Below are positions 1 through 10,589 of a stretch of 64,000 bases of DNA, one piece after another. The stretch comes from Paragonimus skrjabini miyazakii (taxonomy: Eukaryota > Platyhelminthes > Trematoda > Plagiorchiida > Troglotrematidae). Position 1 is the stretch's first letter, and the number at the start of each line of letters is the position of its first letter. A program made the translations under genes and the position numbers. A model generated the notes under the pieces. The model saw only the letters and a program-made list of their open reading frames with translations, had not been told where the DNA came from and ran no database searches. The stretch spans positions 11,058 to 75,057 of the forward strand of contig JTDE01001060.1 of assembly GCA_014338405.1 (NCBI GenBank), written 5' to 3'.

Positions 1-897
1 TTGTTGTTGTTGTTGTTATTTTTCATCTATTTTCCTTCAAATCCTAAACCCGTTTGTTATATACAACACAATTAACTTTTCATTTGATGATTTGCTCATT
101 AACGCTTGCTATTCTTGTGAGGGGACTTGTCATTTGTTCAGTGTTGCTTACTACGCAGCGTCTCACATTTGACAGACAGCCTGTTTTTACATTCACCTTT
201 TACATATCTGTTGTTTATTTTTGGTGTCACCGTTTGTTCTTCTCTCGAACGAAGCTGTGTATATTGCTCTTCAAAATAAACGATATAAAATAGTCTTACA
301 TATTTAGCTAAATGATTTGTCAGTGGTTTCAAGGGAAGTAATTTTGTCACTTTCCTGCATATGATTGTAAAAAAACTTTAAGCGTTAAACCCAAAGAGTT
401 ACTTACATAGTATTACAGTAGGGTAGCAACATCCTCGACCAAAGCATTTTTTGCTCACAGAGAGATAGTCTCTATGATAGACTATTTAATGTACAAATGT
501 GCTATACTAACCGCCTAAAGTTTGGTTTTCTCTTTCACTTTGAGCCTCATTTTGTTTGTTTTCCTTCCTTTGTTCTGTTTGGTCAACATGAAGTTTATGA
601 GACTTATGATTTTCAATGTTGGCATAAATTGAGTCGTTCACCAAGGCATTGGTCACTGTTGAAGACCTCGGGACTCACAGAACCGGTGGCTAGAGACGTT
701 AGGTAACAGACTAGCCAATCAGGCTCAGTGACTTGAATATTGTCGTTGCTTGGTCGAGTTGTCTGTGAAGTGAGTGCATTTAATGATGCGTGGCAGTGGA
801 AGCCATAAAGAAGTTTTCTTCCTTATGACGCCATAGTTTCACGTATAGATCGGTTGTTTGTTCATAAGGTTGTAGATTAGACCCAGTTGTGAAAAGT
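1..897. other. No gene seen; short TTG microsatellite at the left edge
   Basis: AT-rich sequence with a TTG repeat over the first 17 bases. The two overlapping ORFs near 54-350, on opposite strands, have no protein-like composition, recognisable motif or convincing splice signal. I see no repeat in this stretch that recurs elsewhere in the window. Confidence 0.5.
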
Positions 898-976
898 CGG
901 AGCTTCGGCTGGATTCGAACCAGCGATAGAAACATACCCAAACGTGTCGAGCGCTGTACCAGCTGAGGTACGAAGC
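898..976 (-). repeat. tRNA-like SINE head or tRNA pseudogene
   Basis: Read on the minus strand, this has a 7-bp acceptor-like pairing (AGCTTCG with CGAAGCT). It has a D-arm-like A box (CTCAGCTGGTACAGCG) and a perfect 5-bp T arm, GCTGG-TTCGAAT-CCAGC, which is a canonical pol III B box. The D-stem and anticodon arm do not fold cleanly, so it is unlikely to be a working tRNA gene. A related tRNA-like unit on the same strand at 55,365-55,440 shares the T arm, which fits a dispersed tRNA-derived SINE family. A tRNA pseudogene is the alternative. Confidence 0.55.
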
Positions 977-1867
977 TACGCCGGGAGCTCAGGAATTTCA
1001 CATTTGGACTCTGTTACCCACCAGACCAACTATCTCGTATGGAATCCACCAAATGATCTAGGGGATAAACTGTCCCGGCACCTGGATGTTGATTGTCTGA
1101 ATATAAACCTGACTATTTCCGGTAGTTAAGATTTCCCCTCTGTTTTTTCTTTTTAGCCAATTCTTGCATTGCCATTCATCGTTCTATGGCAGTTAAGCAT
1201 CAGTGTGAACCACTGATGTGTTACTGTTTATGATGGTGTTGGTGATGATTGCGTTAAATTTTCCGTTCGAAACATATTACACACGTGTACAAACGTTATA
1301 AACACTGAACACTGTACTGACAGCCATAAGTTTGTGTCCTCCGAATAACGCAGATGGTGACAGTTTGAGAACAAATCATATCAAGTTAGTACCATTCATA
1401 AACATCGGATTAATGGAATGCATACAGTCCGTCTTATAGTCTTATTTTTTATAACGGTCACCATAGCGAACGAAAGAGGTAGTACTTATTTTTTTGTTTT
1501 CATTATGTGTCCGATGTTCATCCAAACAATGAAGTGTTTATACGTTCCATGTCAATCGTATTATTCGCCGGACTGAACAAGATGTTAGCAGGTTAGTTCG
1601 TTCGGTGGATAATGAACTTAGCGTTTATCATTAGTTACTGGTACGAATCATGTTTAGACTGCTTGTACTTGACTGATCCGACCAGTTGTTGGTGCGTGTT
1701 TGAGGACTACTCAATACTAACTGAACATCGTTCACAGATTTCTTATTCGGACCGACTTGTTAGAAGACTTCCTGCTATAAAAAGTACTAAATCTGAGTTT
1801 CATACTTGTTACGTCTCATCAATTAGATTTAATCTTTCTAGCACCATGATTTGGTCTCCCGATCAAG
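977..1867. other. Nothing recognised
   Basis: An 86-codon ORF on the plus strand at 1,612-1,872 shows no motif or family resemblance. No repeat or RNA gene is visible. Confidence 0.4.
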
Positions 1868-2055
1868 TTTAGATGTGATTATTCGGCCGTGCCTAGTGAG
1901 CGGTCAATGGTACCGCGGTCAGTGACGTTGTCTAGTGAAAATGGCCACCGGCGTCGAAATCACGCTGGAGACAAGGGTGTAGACCACTGTCTAGCCCTAA
2001 CACGAAGGTAACTGGGTCCAAATGCTCCTTCTACTGGGGTTGGAAGAAAATCCAT
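1868..2055 (+). repeat. Decayed copy of the hammerhead/tRNA-like element
   Basis: It begins with TATTCGGCCGTGCCTAGTGAG, matching the body start of the better copies at 27,546 and 51,796. The A-box region is recognisable (GTCAATGGTACCGCGGTCAG). The ribozyme region is badly mutated: CACTGTCTAGCCCTAACACG stands where the good copy has CACTACTGACGAGCTCTAATG. It is followed by AAATGCTCC, corresponding to the 3' helix I strand. The hammerhead core is destroyed, so this is a fossil. Confidence 0.5.
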
Positions 2056-3027
2056 TCTAATGCGAAACTTGCTGTATAGCATGCACTTTCGGTTGTGAGT
2101 ACTGTGGCACGTACACTCGGAACAAAGGAACAAGTCACAACGTCAGCAAAACGAGGGACCAGAAGCAATTATTGGAAACATGTACACGAACTGCGTAAGA
2201 CGTGTCACCATGACGAACGACTGCTGCCCAGCAGGTACGGATACACGTTAGTGATGCACATTAGTGTTCGCATTCGTTATTCTGTTTTCACAAAATTTGT
2301 AATAGACTTCAGGCAATAAACAACTTCTCGGATCAAGCGTCTTTTGCGATTATAACAAGATGACTCGCTCTCAAATTACATCAATCCAAACAATGGCAAA
2401 ACCGGTCCCAATGAAATGTTCAGTGATAGTGTGCGCCGGAGAACAACTGACGTCCAACTTCACTTAAACTGAACTTACGAAAGCATGAGATTGGCGTGTG
2501 AATTGCGGAAATCTACAGAAGATTACTTTTGACGGTCATTTGAAGAGGGCAGTCGAATCACAAAACTTATGGTTATCAGCCATGAAATTGCTAGGGAATT
2601 AGCTTGTAATTTGCGAAGAACAATTTCTAAAATATATACAGAAGGCAAATGTTAACTAATGACAGCATGATAGTTTCCAAACACTGAAGATTGCAATCTG
2701 TAGATGAGAAAAATTGATTGCATTTGCGCATCAGTCTATCAAAGTAAAGATCAATGCTAACATGAACACATTTTGTTTTCAGAGAAATGAAGAAACTTTT
2801 TGAATTTCAGAGTAGAACAAAAGTTACTGAGTTCGCTCCAGACTAGGTAATAAAAACGTATTAAAAAAGACGATTTTTTGGCTTCCACATTGGATTTCGA
2901 TTTGTAACGAATCATGCTGTTTTATTTCTCATTAACGTACAAATTTCCTTCATTTTAATAGTTGGCAAAATGTAAGTTTGTGCTGATTTTCAAACAGAAT
3001 CCGTCACAATGGGATTAAGCAGATTGA
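2056..3027. other. Nothing recognised
   Basis: One 74-codon plus-strand ORF (2,095-2,319) and otherwise AT-rich DNA without motif, repeat or splice evidence. Confidence 0.4.
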
Positions 3028-3520
3028 CATAGTTGGTGGAATACGATTTGGATTAGCCTGTTACAGTGAACGAAGCCAAAGGACGCCTGCGCTTTAAACC
3101 ATCATCCCAAATGGCTTGCGCTGCACCACTTGCTGTTTCACTCACACACTATGTATCCGGTGTAAACCCGAAGGACTAAGACCTGTGGGTGTGTGAGTGA
3201 GGCCTTTGTGTCCAACCAGCCAATGCTGGATAGCCAATTGAATGGCTAGCACGAAAAGGAAACCCTTATCTCTTGGAAAATAAACAATCAGAGAGACTGC
3301 AATGACAAGATCCCAACTGAGTAGAAAGATATGTGAAGTGTAATACAAAAAGTATTACAGTATACGAGTGCATGTTAATGTATTCTAGGGAGGATAAATT
3401 TGAAAAACAAAAATCAAATTTGAACTACGAAAAGATCAGGCAGACAATTCATCATTCAATACGTCAACAAACCTGAAGAAAAAAATGGGTATAAGACTGC
3501 ACACACCCAAGTTGCTTGAA
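3028..3520 (-). mobile_element. Inverted 3' tail of an APE-type non-LTR retrotransposon
   Basis: The reverse complement aligns by eye along its length with the tails following the RT fragments at 8,250-8,815 and 9,880-10,412. Shared landmarks are the run around GAATGATGAATTGTCTGCCTG, the block GTGAGTGAAAC...CAAGTGGTGCAGCGCAAGCC, and the terminal GGCTTCG...CACCAAC. Only the tail is present and no RT coding follows upstream, so this is a severely 5'-truncated insertion. Minus-strand ORFs at 3,142-3,697 lie inside it and are not genes. Confidence 0.8.
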
Positions 3521-3537
3521 TATAAACAAGCAAATTG

Positions 3538-3568
3538 ACATACATACATACATACATACATACGTACA
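3538..3568. repeat. (CATA)n microsatellite
   Basis: About seven tandem units of CATA with one interruption. It abuts the upstream edge of the inverted non-LTR tail. Confidence 0.9.
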
Positions 3569-3744
3569 TTTGTTGTCAGTGTTATCAGTTTCACTGAGAA
3601 AATTCCGTCTACTTGCAATTGTCCATTGCTGCAAAGTAAGACATACATTCTGATTATCCAACTCCTTCCTAAGGAGACACTGCAATTTTTCGGTCAACTC
3701 CAGTCAACAATTACGACTACACGGACGTATAACAGTTTGGTAGT

Positions 3745-3870
3745 GTCTAGTGTGATATTAGTGGTGCAATGGTCAGCACAGATACCTTATGATATGGTAG
3801 CTAGAGTTCCCATTTCGGGAAAGATAATGATATACGCTACGGGTGAACTGTAACAGAAAATTTGGAGTAT
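3745..3870 (+). repeat. Decayed copy of the hammerhead/tRNA-like element
   Basis: The order of landmarks matches the 27.6 kb and 51.8 kb copies: TGGTGCAATGGTCAGCAC (A-box region), ACCTTATGATATGG, GAGTTCCCATTTCGGG (B-box region), ATATACGCTACGGGTGAACTG and GAAAATTTGGAG. The last two correspond to the ribozyme segment, but both core boxes carry substitutions. Inactive fossil. Confidence 0.6.
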
Positions 3871-6179
3871 TGCGTTTCTTTGATAAAGTGGCTGACTGAG
3901 AGTCTACCGGAATTCCGTGGCTACGATCAGCTCAGGTCAGCTGGTCAGGTCATATTAACCCTACTGCTTATCAGTAACCGTGATTACTGTTCACATGAAA
4001 ATGTTTGATTCGATCGACCCAGTCCAGCCGATAAAGTGAGAATCAGACTCAGACAGTTGTATGAAGTATTGATGTGTTTCCCCAGACGTGTAATACACAT
4101 AGCTCTCACTAATGGAAGGTGCTTTGGGCTTACACCTCAGAATGTGTGATACCCACCTTTTCTGGCCAACTCATTGATAAAACGCATTTGGTTGTGATGG
4201 CGACTGTTCGTTCAATGGTTTCTGAAGGTGTTCCTAATCGTGTGCAATCAACATTAAGCCTCAGGGGCCATAGCAGTGGTAGATTGGAACGCGTGACTCA
4301 GAAGTGCACACCACATTATCGCATTTACAAGCGGTACGTGAACGAATGGGGCGTTGGCCATTGCGGGCGCGACCAATCAGAACGTAGCTTGAGCCCTAGC
4401 ACACAGGCGGCCTTCACGCATACACGACAGTTTCGGAGCCATGTCAACGCCTTGGTCACTCGTTTTACGGTAACTGAAACGAAGCGTAAGGACTAAAATC
4501 CTGCTTACTAAGGCATATGGTCCGGCTCAAAACTCAAGTTTCTTCAAAAGCAGAAAAAACCTACTGGTTTTATTCTCTCGATGTTTATTAGATCAGCTGA
4601 TCAGGCGGCTCACTAAAGAGTTTGCTTAATAGAAAACCGACCTGAACGGGGTCACGTATTTACGTAATTTACGCCACTGAAACAAATGGGAAATTTTACC
4701 AACTGTCTCGGGAATAGTAAAATTAAAATTGGAACCGAACATCCAACAAGATTTTACTCAAACCTCTTCCTGACATGATAGTTCCACGGTTTGGTTCATA
4801 ACAAATCATAGAATGGAACGTTAATAACCCCATCTGACTGCCCGAATAGAGATGAATGCAATCTCCAGCATGGTGATATGGCAACAGGTTTTCTAAATCG
4901 TAGACTCCATAATACTTTATAAAGGGTCCTGTCTGCAGCACTATCAGAGTTTTGGTCCAAGGGAACCTGTTCATGAGCAAAGGAAGGTTTATTCTTTCAG
5001 TTGATCTTGTACAACGAAACCTACTGGACGCATCACGAAACAGTTTGAAAAACGGAGAATTGGGCACCACCCATCCCGACCTAAGCATGCAGGCAAAAAA
5101 TCGATAACTACAGTTGAATATGTGGCAGATACCTAACGAAACATGAACTCTGATATATTCCCGAGTCGTCTACAAAGCTTCTCGCCAGCAATCATGGCTA
5201 TTTCAACGCCGAATCATGGCGATGACTGAAGCGGTCGCGCTTCGATTACAATATCGTATGTTACCTTGTCATAAAAGTCCTTGGGGTCAGTCGTCCCTGT
5301 CTTCCTCCATTCACTAGCATACACGACATTCACAGCGAGCCATAATTTAGAGTTTACTAACAGAGTTATTTCGTGTTTAATCAACGCTTACTATTTTACC
5401 GGTAGGAATTTATGACCTGATGAAGCGGCTCTCAGTAACACAGGTTATACAAGTAATTTTCTATTTGTCTTCATTGAAAGTGAACAAATCCAACTAAGAG
5501 AGAAATATATTCTGTTTTCATCTCATAATCATAATTATTCACTCACTGTATTAGTGACTGAATTTAAAACTGCACTTGTCATGCCTCGTGTTTCCGAAAC
5601 CTGGCCTAGATCATCTGGATATCTGTTGTTCACGAAGGCACGTGCAGATAATGACGAACATTTGTGCTTCTGGTCAGAAATGGAGAATCCTCCTGATAAA
5701 CATGCATCATAACGACTAGTGTCTGACCGTTTACCAGCCTTTTTCCAACAGATTAAACAAACTAAGCTGAATCCACTTTTGTTGACAGAGAAAACTGTTG
5801 AATTTTATATCATCTGACTAGATGGTGTAAATGGTAACCAGCTAGCCGCCTAGTTTGAAATTGCTTGCGCGCTTATTGGGCACACAGTCTACAATACAAC
5901 GGTAGTAAATAACTGCATGCAATTAATGTTTACAATATGTAGACAATTACCTATTAGAGTGTGGCTAATGGGTAAACATGGCTTAGTTATGGAAGTGGCG
6001 CTAATCCCTGATCATAATCTCTCGTACCCAAGTAACTATGCTTTATGACGAAACACTGGGCACACATGAGCCAGTGAGAATTACTCATGAAAACTGGTTG
6101 ATTACGATGAATCGATTCGTTGTTACGCCGGAGATAAACTCATTTACTCAGTGAATCGAACATGGCCATGACACTATAA
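3871..6179. other. No recognised gene; two unassigned ORFs
   Basis: A plus-strand ORF of 125 codons (4,119-4,496) and a minus-strand ORF of 121 codons (4,723-5,088) are the longest open frames outside mobile elements in this part. Neither has a motif I recognise, a convincing start or splice signals, and ORFs of this size can arise by chance here. The rest shows no repeat shared with the window. Confidence 0.35.
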
Positions 6180-6640
6180 TAGCCAGTGCCCCAGAACTCT
6201 GCCCTGGTGCCAAAATCCAGAGGCCAGACCAAGAAGCTTATTCAACGGGCACCATGCCTGACCGGGTCGGGTGGGCGAACGGGCACAACATAACGCTGAA
6301 ACCGCAGCCAGACGGGCTGGTTGTGGGCACGGTGCGGTGTACACGCACTTCCGGTGGAGTCACCGCACTCCATCGACCCAATGTTTTGGCCACCAAGGTC
6401 CACGATCGTTAACACCGGGCTGTTCACACATGCCGTCTCTGTAACCGTCCCGCCGCTTGGAAAGCAATGCCGGACCGACTGGGAACCAGCATGCATCGGC
6501 GAGTGCAAATGGACAAAGCAAAAATACGGCATTTCCCTAGCGTATTGTGTCATCATCATCATCATCATAACAGCCATGAGCCTGACCAAAACGTACTGTG
6601 GCTCGGGCCGCCGCTCACCTCAACATTGACGTGGAATATC
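6180..6640. other. GC-rich island with (ATC)n run
   Basis: GC content is visibly higher than in the surroundings, with runs such as GGGCACCATGCCTGACCGGG. An ATC trinucleotide run lies at about 6,552-6,568. Opposing ORFs of 115 (minus) and 102 (plus) codons overlap here; their His and Met runs come from the trinucleotide repeat. It resembles an inserted repeat of foreign composition, but I cannot assign it. Confidence 0.4.
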
Positions 6641-7164
6641 CTAGAAGAAAACGTTACTAAGAGGGTTGAACATTACTAAAACAAAATATCTCTCACCAAA
6701 CGATAGATAATAGGAAGCCGCCTTCATTTAAAGAAACAGAGTTACAAATCATCCGAAGAGTGATCAAAAACCTATTTTCTCCGTAGACTCTGAGGTATGT
6801 CATGCTGTGTTTTCAAGTCTATCAGGCCATTTGTGGAATCTGACGTGACGTATTATAGCCATGCTATGAAACCGATAAGCGTCGCTTGACACCACTCAGT
6901 TCTTTGGCCTCGACACTGAACCGTGCCATTCCATTTTATGTTAACATGTCTTCTTTCACCATTTTATCCATGACACGATGGAGGCAACTTGTTGCGTTGT
7001 CGGCGTTGACAGCTCGTTCGAAAATGTTGTCCAGACTGGGTTTTTTGTTCTCTGGGATCATACTTCGTCCAGAAAAACGATACATCCAGGATGCGTAGGC
7101 CGTTTAGTTTGAGCCGACACCAAACGTTTACCGGTTTTAGGTAGGTGATTATGACCTAACATAA
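6641..7164. other. Nothing recognised
   Basis: Short ORFs only. No repeat, RNA or coding signal is visible up to the start of repeat A. Confidence 0.4.
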
Positions 7165-7376
7165 CACGTTGTTACATGTGAGTACTGATCGCACTGTGCG
7201 ATGCGGGTTAAGGGGTGTAACACACTCTTCACAATTATCGTATTTGTTCGCGAACTGACTTCTCTAGGTTCGTACAGACTATGAGCTTCTGTGGTGGTCT
7301 AGATTCGATACTTTCATTTCACCGGAGGCACTTCTGACTTGTGGGCCATGAGGTGGCTAGTTCGATCTCTCTCTCT
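7165..7376 (+). repeat. Repeat A, left half
   Basis: Matches the reverse complement of about 15,086-15,300 along its length, with shared blocks such as GTGGGCCATGAGGTGGCTA, GATACTTTCATTTCACC and AATTATCGTATTTGTTC. It stops abruptly at GATCTCTCTCTCTGTAC, where non-LTR sequence begins. The homology resumes at 10,413. So repeat A was in place before the intervening ~3 kb inserted. Confidence 0.8.
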
Positions 7377-7377
7377 G

Positions 7378-8232
7378 TACTTTATTCCAGCCTTCTCCGG
7401 GCGGATGTGGCGTCTGTGTACCTTCACTGCAAATCCGTGTTAATGAAGATGTTGTCGACAGCTGTACAGGTTTCTGCTAATTGGGCAGCAATCTGTCCAC
7501 CGATCTGTCCGTGGACCGCCAGTTGAGAGCTCGTGTGGCAAAGGCTAGTACTGCTTTCGGACGTCTTGAAAGACGCGTCTGAAGCCGAGTACTAAGCTCT
7601 TTGTCTGCCGTTCATTGGTGGACTCTGTACTGGTTTACGGCAGTGAAACCTGGACATTGTATCAGCGGAACTTGCGGCATCTGAGCCGTTCCCATTTGGG
7701 ATGTCTAAAAGGTATCTTGGGTATGTGGTTGTCGGACATGATTCCGAACACTGAGGTACTGCGGTGAGCGGACATGAACGGGATGGAAGCCTTGCTGATG
7801 TTTAATAAGCTTCGTTGGCTGGGTCACGTCCGTCGGATGAGCGATGACCATATCCCGAAGCAGGTGCTGTATGGACAACTGAGATCAGGTAAGCGAAGTC
7901 CTGGTGGCTCAAAGCTGAGATACCAGGATGCTGTGCAGGTAAGTCTTTCACGTTGTAAAATTGATTTTAGATGTTGGGAAGACTTAGCGTTGAACCGGAT
8001 TGCCCGGAGGAATAGGATTTGGACGGGCGTCCGCGAGTTCAACGAACAGTTATTGCGCGGCCGAGAACGAAAGCGCGCGGTACGCAAGGGAACCATCGGT
8101 GCCGTAGGTCGTGGTGACATGACTATATGGCGTTGCGATGTGTGCGGCCGCGAATGCGCTGGCCGTTTTGGATTAGTAGGTCATCAACGTACTCATAATG
8201 CACCGTCGGCGAAGAGACAACGAATACGCTAG
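7378..8232 (+). pseudogene. Non-LTR retrotransposon, RT C-terminal part with C2H2 finger (copy 1)
   Basis: C-terminal end of the polyprotein of an APE-type (RTE/CR1-like) non-LTR element. The first ~390 bp contain stops and frame changes but align with the thumb region of copy 2 at 9,190 onward. From 7,774 a clean 152-codon stretch carries the conserved LRWLGHVRRM block, the WEDLALNR block and a terminal zinc finger CDVCGRECAGRFGLVGHQRTH (C-x2-C-x12-H-x3-H). The element is 5'-truncated: endonuclease, fingers and palm are missing. It sits inside repeat A and is followed by its 3' tail. Confidence 0.85.
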
Positions 8233-8815
8233 GCTCAGGTAGGTCATACCAGCATATCCGTTCTGTTTTTGTTAATGATTGCATCGACCAAGACCATGGT
8301 CGTTTGGTAATTGATCAGCTGCTCTTCTCGGAAAATTGGGTGTCTACGATCTTCTACCCATTATTTTCTTGAACTTTGCTGATGTATTGAATGATGAATT
8401 GTCTGCCTGATCTTTTCGTAGTTCAACTTTGATTTTTGTTTTTCAACTTTATCCTCTCTTGAATGCACTAGCATGCACTCGTATACTGAGATGCTTCGTG
8501 TATTACACTGAACATATCTTTCTACTCAGTTGGAATCATGTCATTGCAGTCTCTCTGACTGTTTAGTTTCCAAAAGATAAGGATTTCCTTTTCGTGTTAA
8601 CCATTCAATTGGTCAACCAGCATTGACCGGCTGGACACAGAGGCCTCACTCACACACCTATTGGTCTTGTACCCTCGGGTTTATACTGGATACATAGTGT
8701 GTGAGTGAAACCGCAAGTGGTGCAGCGCAAGCCACTTTCGGTGATGGTTTAAAGCGCAGGCGTCCTTTGGCTTCGGTCACTGTGACTGGCTAATCTGTTT
8801 CGGATGCCGCCAACC
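8233..8815 (+). mobile_element. Non-LTR 3' untranslated tail (copy 1)
   Basis: This untranslated tail follows the stop of the finger-bearing ORF and recurs at 9,880-10,412, at 35,300-35,800 and inverted at 3,028-3,520. It ends at GCCGCCAACCATGTGTGTCTGT, directly against the next non-LTR copy. The recurrence immediately downstream of RT remnants identifies it as the element's 3' UTR. Confidence 0.8.
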
Positions 8816-9842
8816 ATGTGTGTCTGTACGTAAAGCACAATGTACAATCGTGTGGATCTACTTCTGACTATTTTGACATTGTCACTGGCGTGAAACAAGG
8901 TTGTATCTTAGCCCCACCCCTATTCAGTTTATATTTGATTGTCATGCTAACAGTTACTTTTCATTTTTCTCGGGAGGACGGCGTTGAGGTAGAGTACCTG
9001 ATGGATTGGTGCCTACTGAATATCCAACGTTTGAGTGCCAAAATCCGGTTGCATACCTCAACGATGCGTATGTTTATGCTTGCTGATGACAGCGCGTTGT
9101 TCGCACACAGCGAGCATGTAATTTAGCGGCTGGCCACGGCTTTCGCGACCGTGGCATCCAAGTTTGGATTGGACATCAACACTGGTAAGACATTCTCTTT
9201 TTTTCAGCCTTCTCCGGACGGAGGTGCTGACTGTATACCCTCACCTCAAGTTCACATCATTGGAGACGTTGCAGATAGCTGCGCGAATTTTTGCTACTTA
9301 GGAAGTAATTTGTCCATCGATCTGTCCGTGGACCGCGAGCTACGAACTCGTGCGTCGGAAACTAGTGTTGTCTTCGGGATTCTTGACAGACGTGTCTGGA
9401 TGAACCACAGCCTGAAAATTGCCACTAAGCTGTGTGTCTACCGTTCAGTGGTGCTTTCTATACTGCTGTACGGCGGTGAAATTCGGACATTCTATCAGCA
9501 GAATGTGCGTTATGAGGCCGTTTTCATTTGCAATATCCAGAACGCAACTGGGGTATTCTTTGATCGGACACGGTTCCGAACACTGAGTTACTGCGCCGAG
9601 CGGACATGGACGGGATTGAAGTTATGCTGACGCTGAATCAGCTTTGTTGGCCGGGTCACTCCCATCGGATGGACGATAACTGTAGTCTAAAACAGCTGCT
9701 TTATGGACAACTGAAATCAGTTAAACGAAATCTTGATGGTCAAAACTTGAGACACTGGGATGTAATCCAGGTGAATAGTTCGCGTTGTAAAATTGATTTC
9801 AGAGTAATCATGACACACTGTTGGCCAAGAGACAACGAGTAA
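8816..9842 (+). pseudogene. Non-LTR retrotransposon RT, palm to C-terminus (copy 2)
   Basis: The frame opens in the RT palm: GVKQGCILAPPLFSLY is the conserved motif before the catalytic box. LADDSALF follows at about 9,080-9,105 and stands for the usual F/YADD box, so the first residue is altered. A stop at 9,124 interrupts the frame. It continues with the thumb region (CYLGSNLSIDLSVDRELRTR and RSVVLSILLYGGEIRTF, the usual LLYGSETW block). The GH-x-x-RM-like block at about 9,650 is frame-shifted. The zinc finger seen in copy 1 is lost. Endonuclease and fingers are absent. Confidence 0.85.
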
Positions 9843-10412
9843 TGTAAGGTCACCTAGATGATGTCAGTTATGTCCATATTTTTCCCGTTCACTTTAACCA
9901 ACGACTACCGTTGTTTGAAACTCACCCGCTTCCACTTTCAGAAACCTGGGTGACTGTGGCCTTCTGCCTTTGCTTTTTTTGAGCACTGTTGATGCACTGT
10001 ATGCCGAATGTTTCGTCTTTTCTCTCAGTCTAACCCTGCTTTTTGATTCTACTCCATATCCCCTCTAAAAAGCACCAATGTGTACTCCTGTAATTGAAAG
10101 CTTCTTGCGTCGATTGTTCAATACTTTTCTTCCCAGAGTAGATCTTACCATTGCATTCTCTCTCTGTTTATTTCTCGAGGGATACAAGTTTCATTTTGGA
10201 ACTAACCTATGAATTGTCTGTCTAGACACAAAGGCTTCCCTCACATATCTACTGGTCTTATTCCTACGGGTTTATATTGGATACGTAGTGTGTGGGTGAA
10301 ACCGCAAGTGGTGCGGCGCAAGCCACTTGCGGTGATTGCTTAAAGCACAGACGTCCTTTGGCTTCGGTCACTGTAACAAGCTAATCTGTTTTGGATGCCA
10401 CCAACCTTGTCT
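9843..10412 (+). mobile_element. Non-LTR 3' untranslated tail (copy 2)
   Basis: Same tail as at 8,250-8,815, including the AACCGCAAGTGGTGCGGCGC block and the GGCTTCGGTCACTGTAAC block. It ends CACCAACCTTGTCTGTCTGTCTGTCTG, a short tetranucleotide tail. After this, repeat A resumes. The two copies are therefore head-to-tail in the same insertion. Confidence 0.8.
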
Positions 10413-10557
10413 GTCTGTCTGTCTGACAGTGTTCATATTTAGTTATACTGGATCACATTCTGATCACTTCAGTTCAGTTTGACGGACAGCAGTCACACAC
10501 AACTTAATGGGGACAAATTTATCACGCTGAAACCAGATTGCACTGTTGGAACGTAAG
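10413..10557 (+). repeat. Repeat A, right half
   Basis: Homology with the inverted copy resumes here: AGTGTTCATATTTAGTTATACTGGATC against the reverse complement of about 15,020-15,060. The blocks TTCAGTTCAGTTTGACGG and TTTATCACGCTG follow. It is cut off near 10,557, where the Gypsy RT begins. Confidence 0.8.
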
Positions 10558-10589
10558 TAAATGAAAGACGTTCCAGTAGTTTGACAACT

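Noticed and set aside
901..976. Functional tRNA gene on the minus strand
   Set aside because: The T arm and acceptor pair well, but the D and anticodon arms do not fold and a related tRNA-like unit occurs at 55.4 kb. SINE or pseudogene fits better.
3436..3697. Overlapping minus-strand ORFs
   Set aside because: They run from the inverted non-LTR tail into the CATA microsatellite and have no protein motif.
4119..4496. 125-codon ORF as a gene
   Set aside because: No start context, splice sites, motif or compositional signal. Lengths like this are expected occasionally by chance in 64 kb.
5416..5440. Possible hammerhead (CTGATGAAG)
   Set aside because: No helix II hairpin followed by GAAA and no cleavage triplet are present nearby.
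6467..6679. ORF with a six-histidine run
   Set aside because: It is the translation of an ATC/CAT microsatellite. The opposite strand gives a Met run, and no domain is visible.
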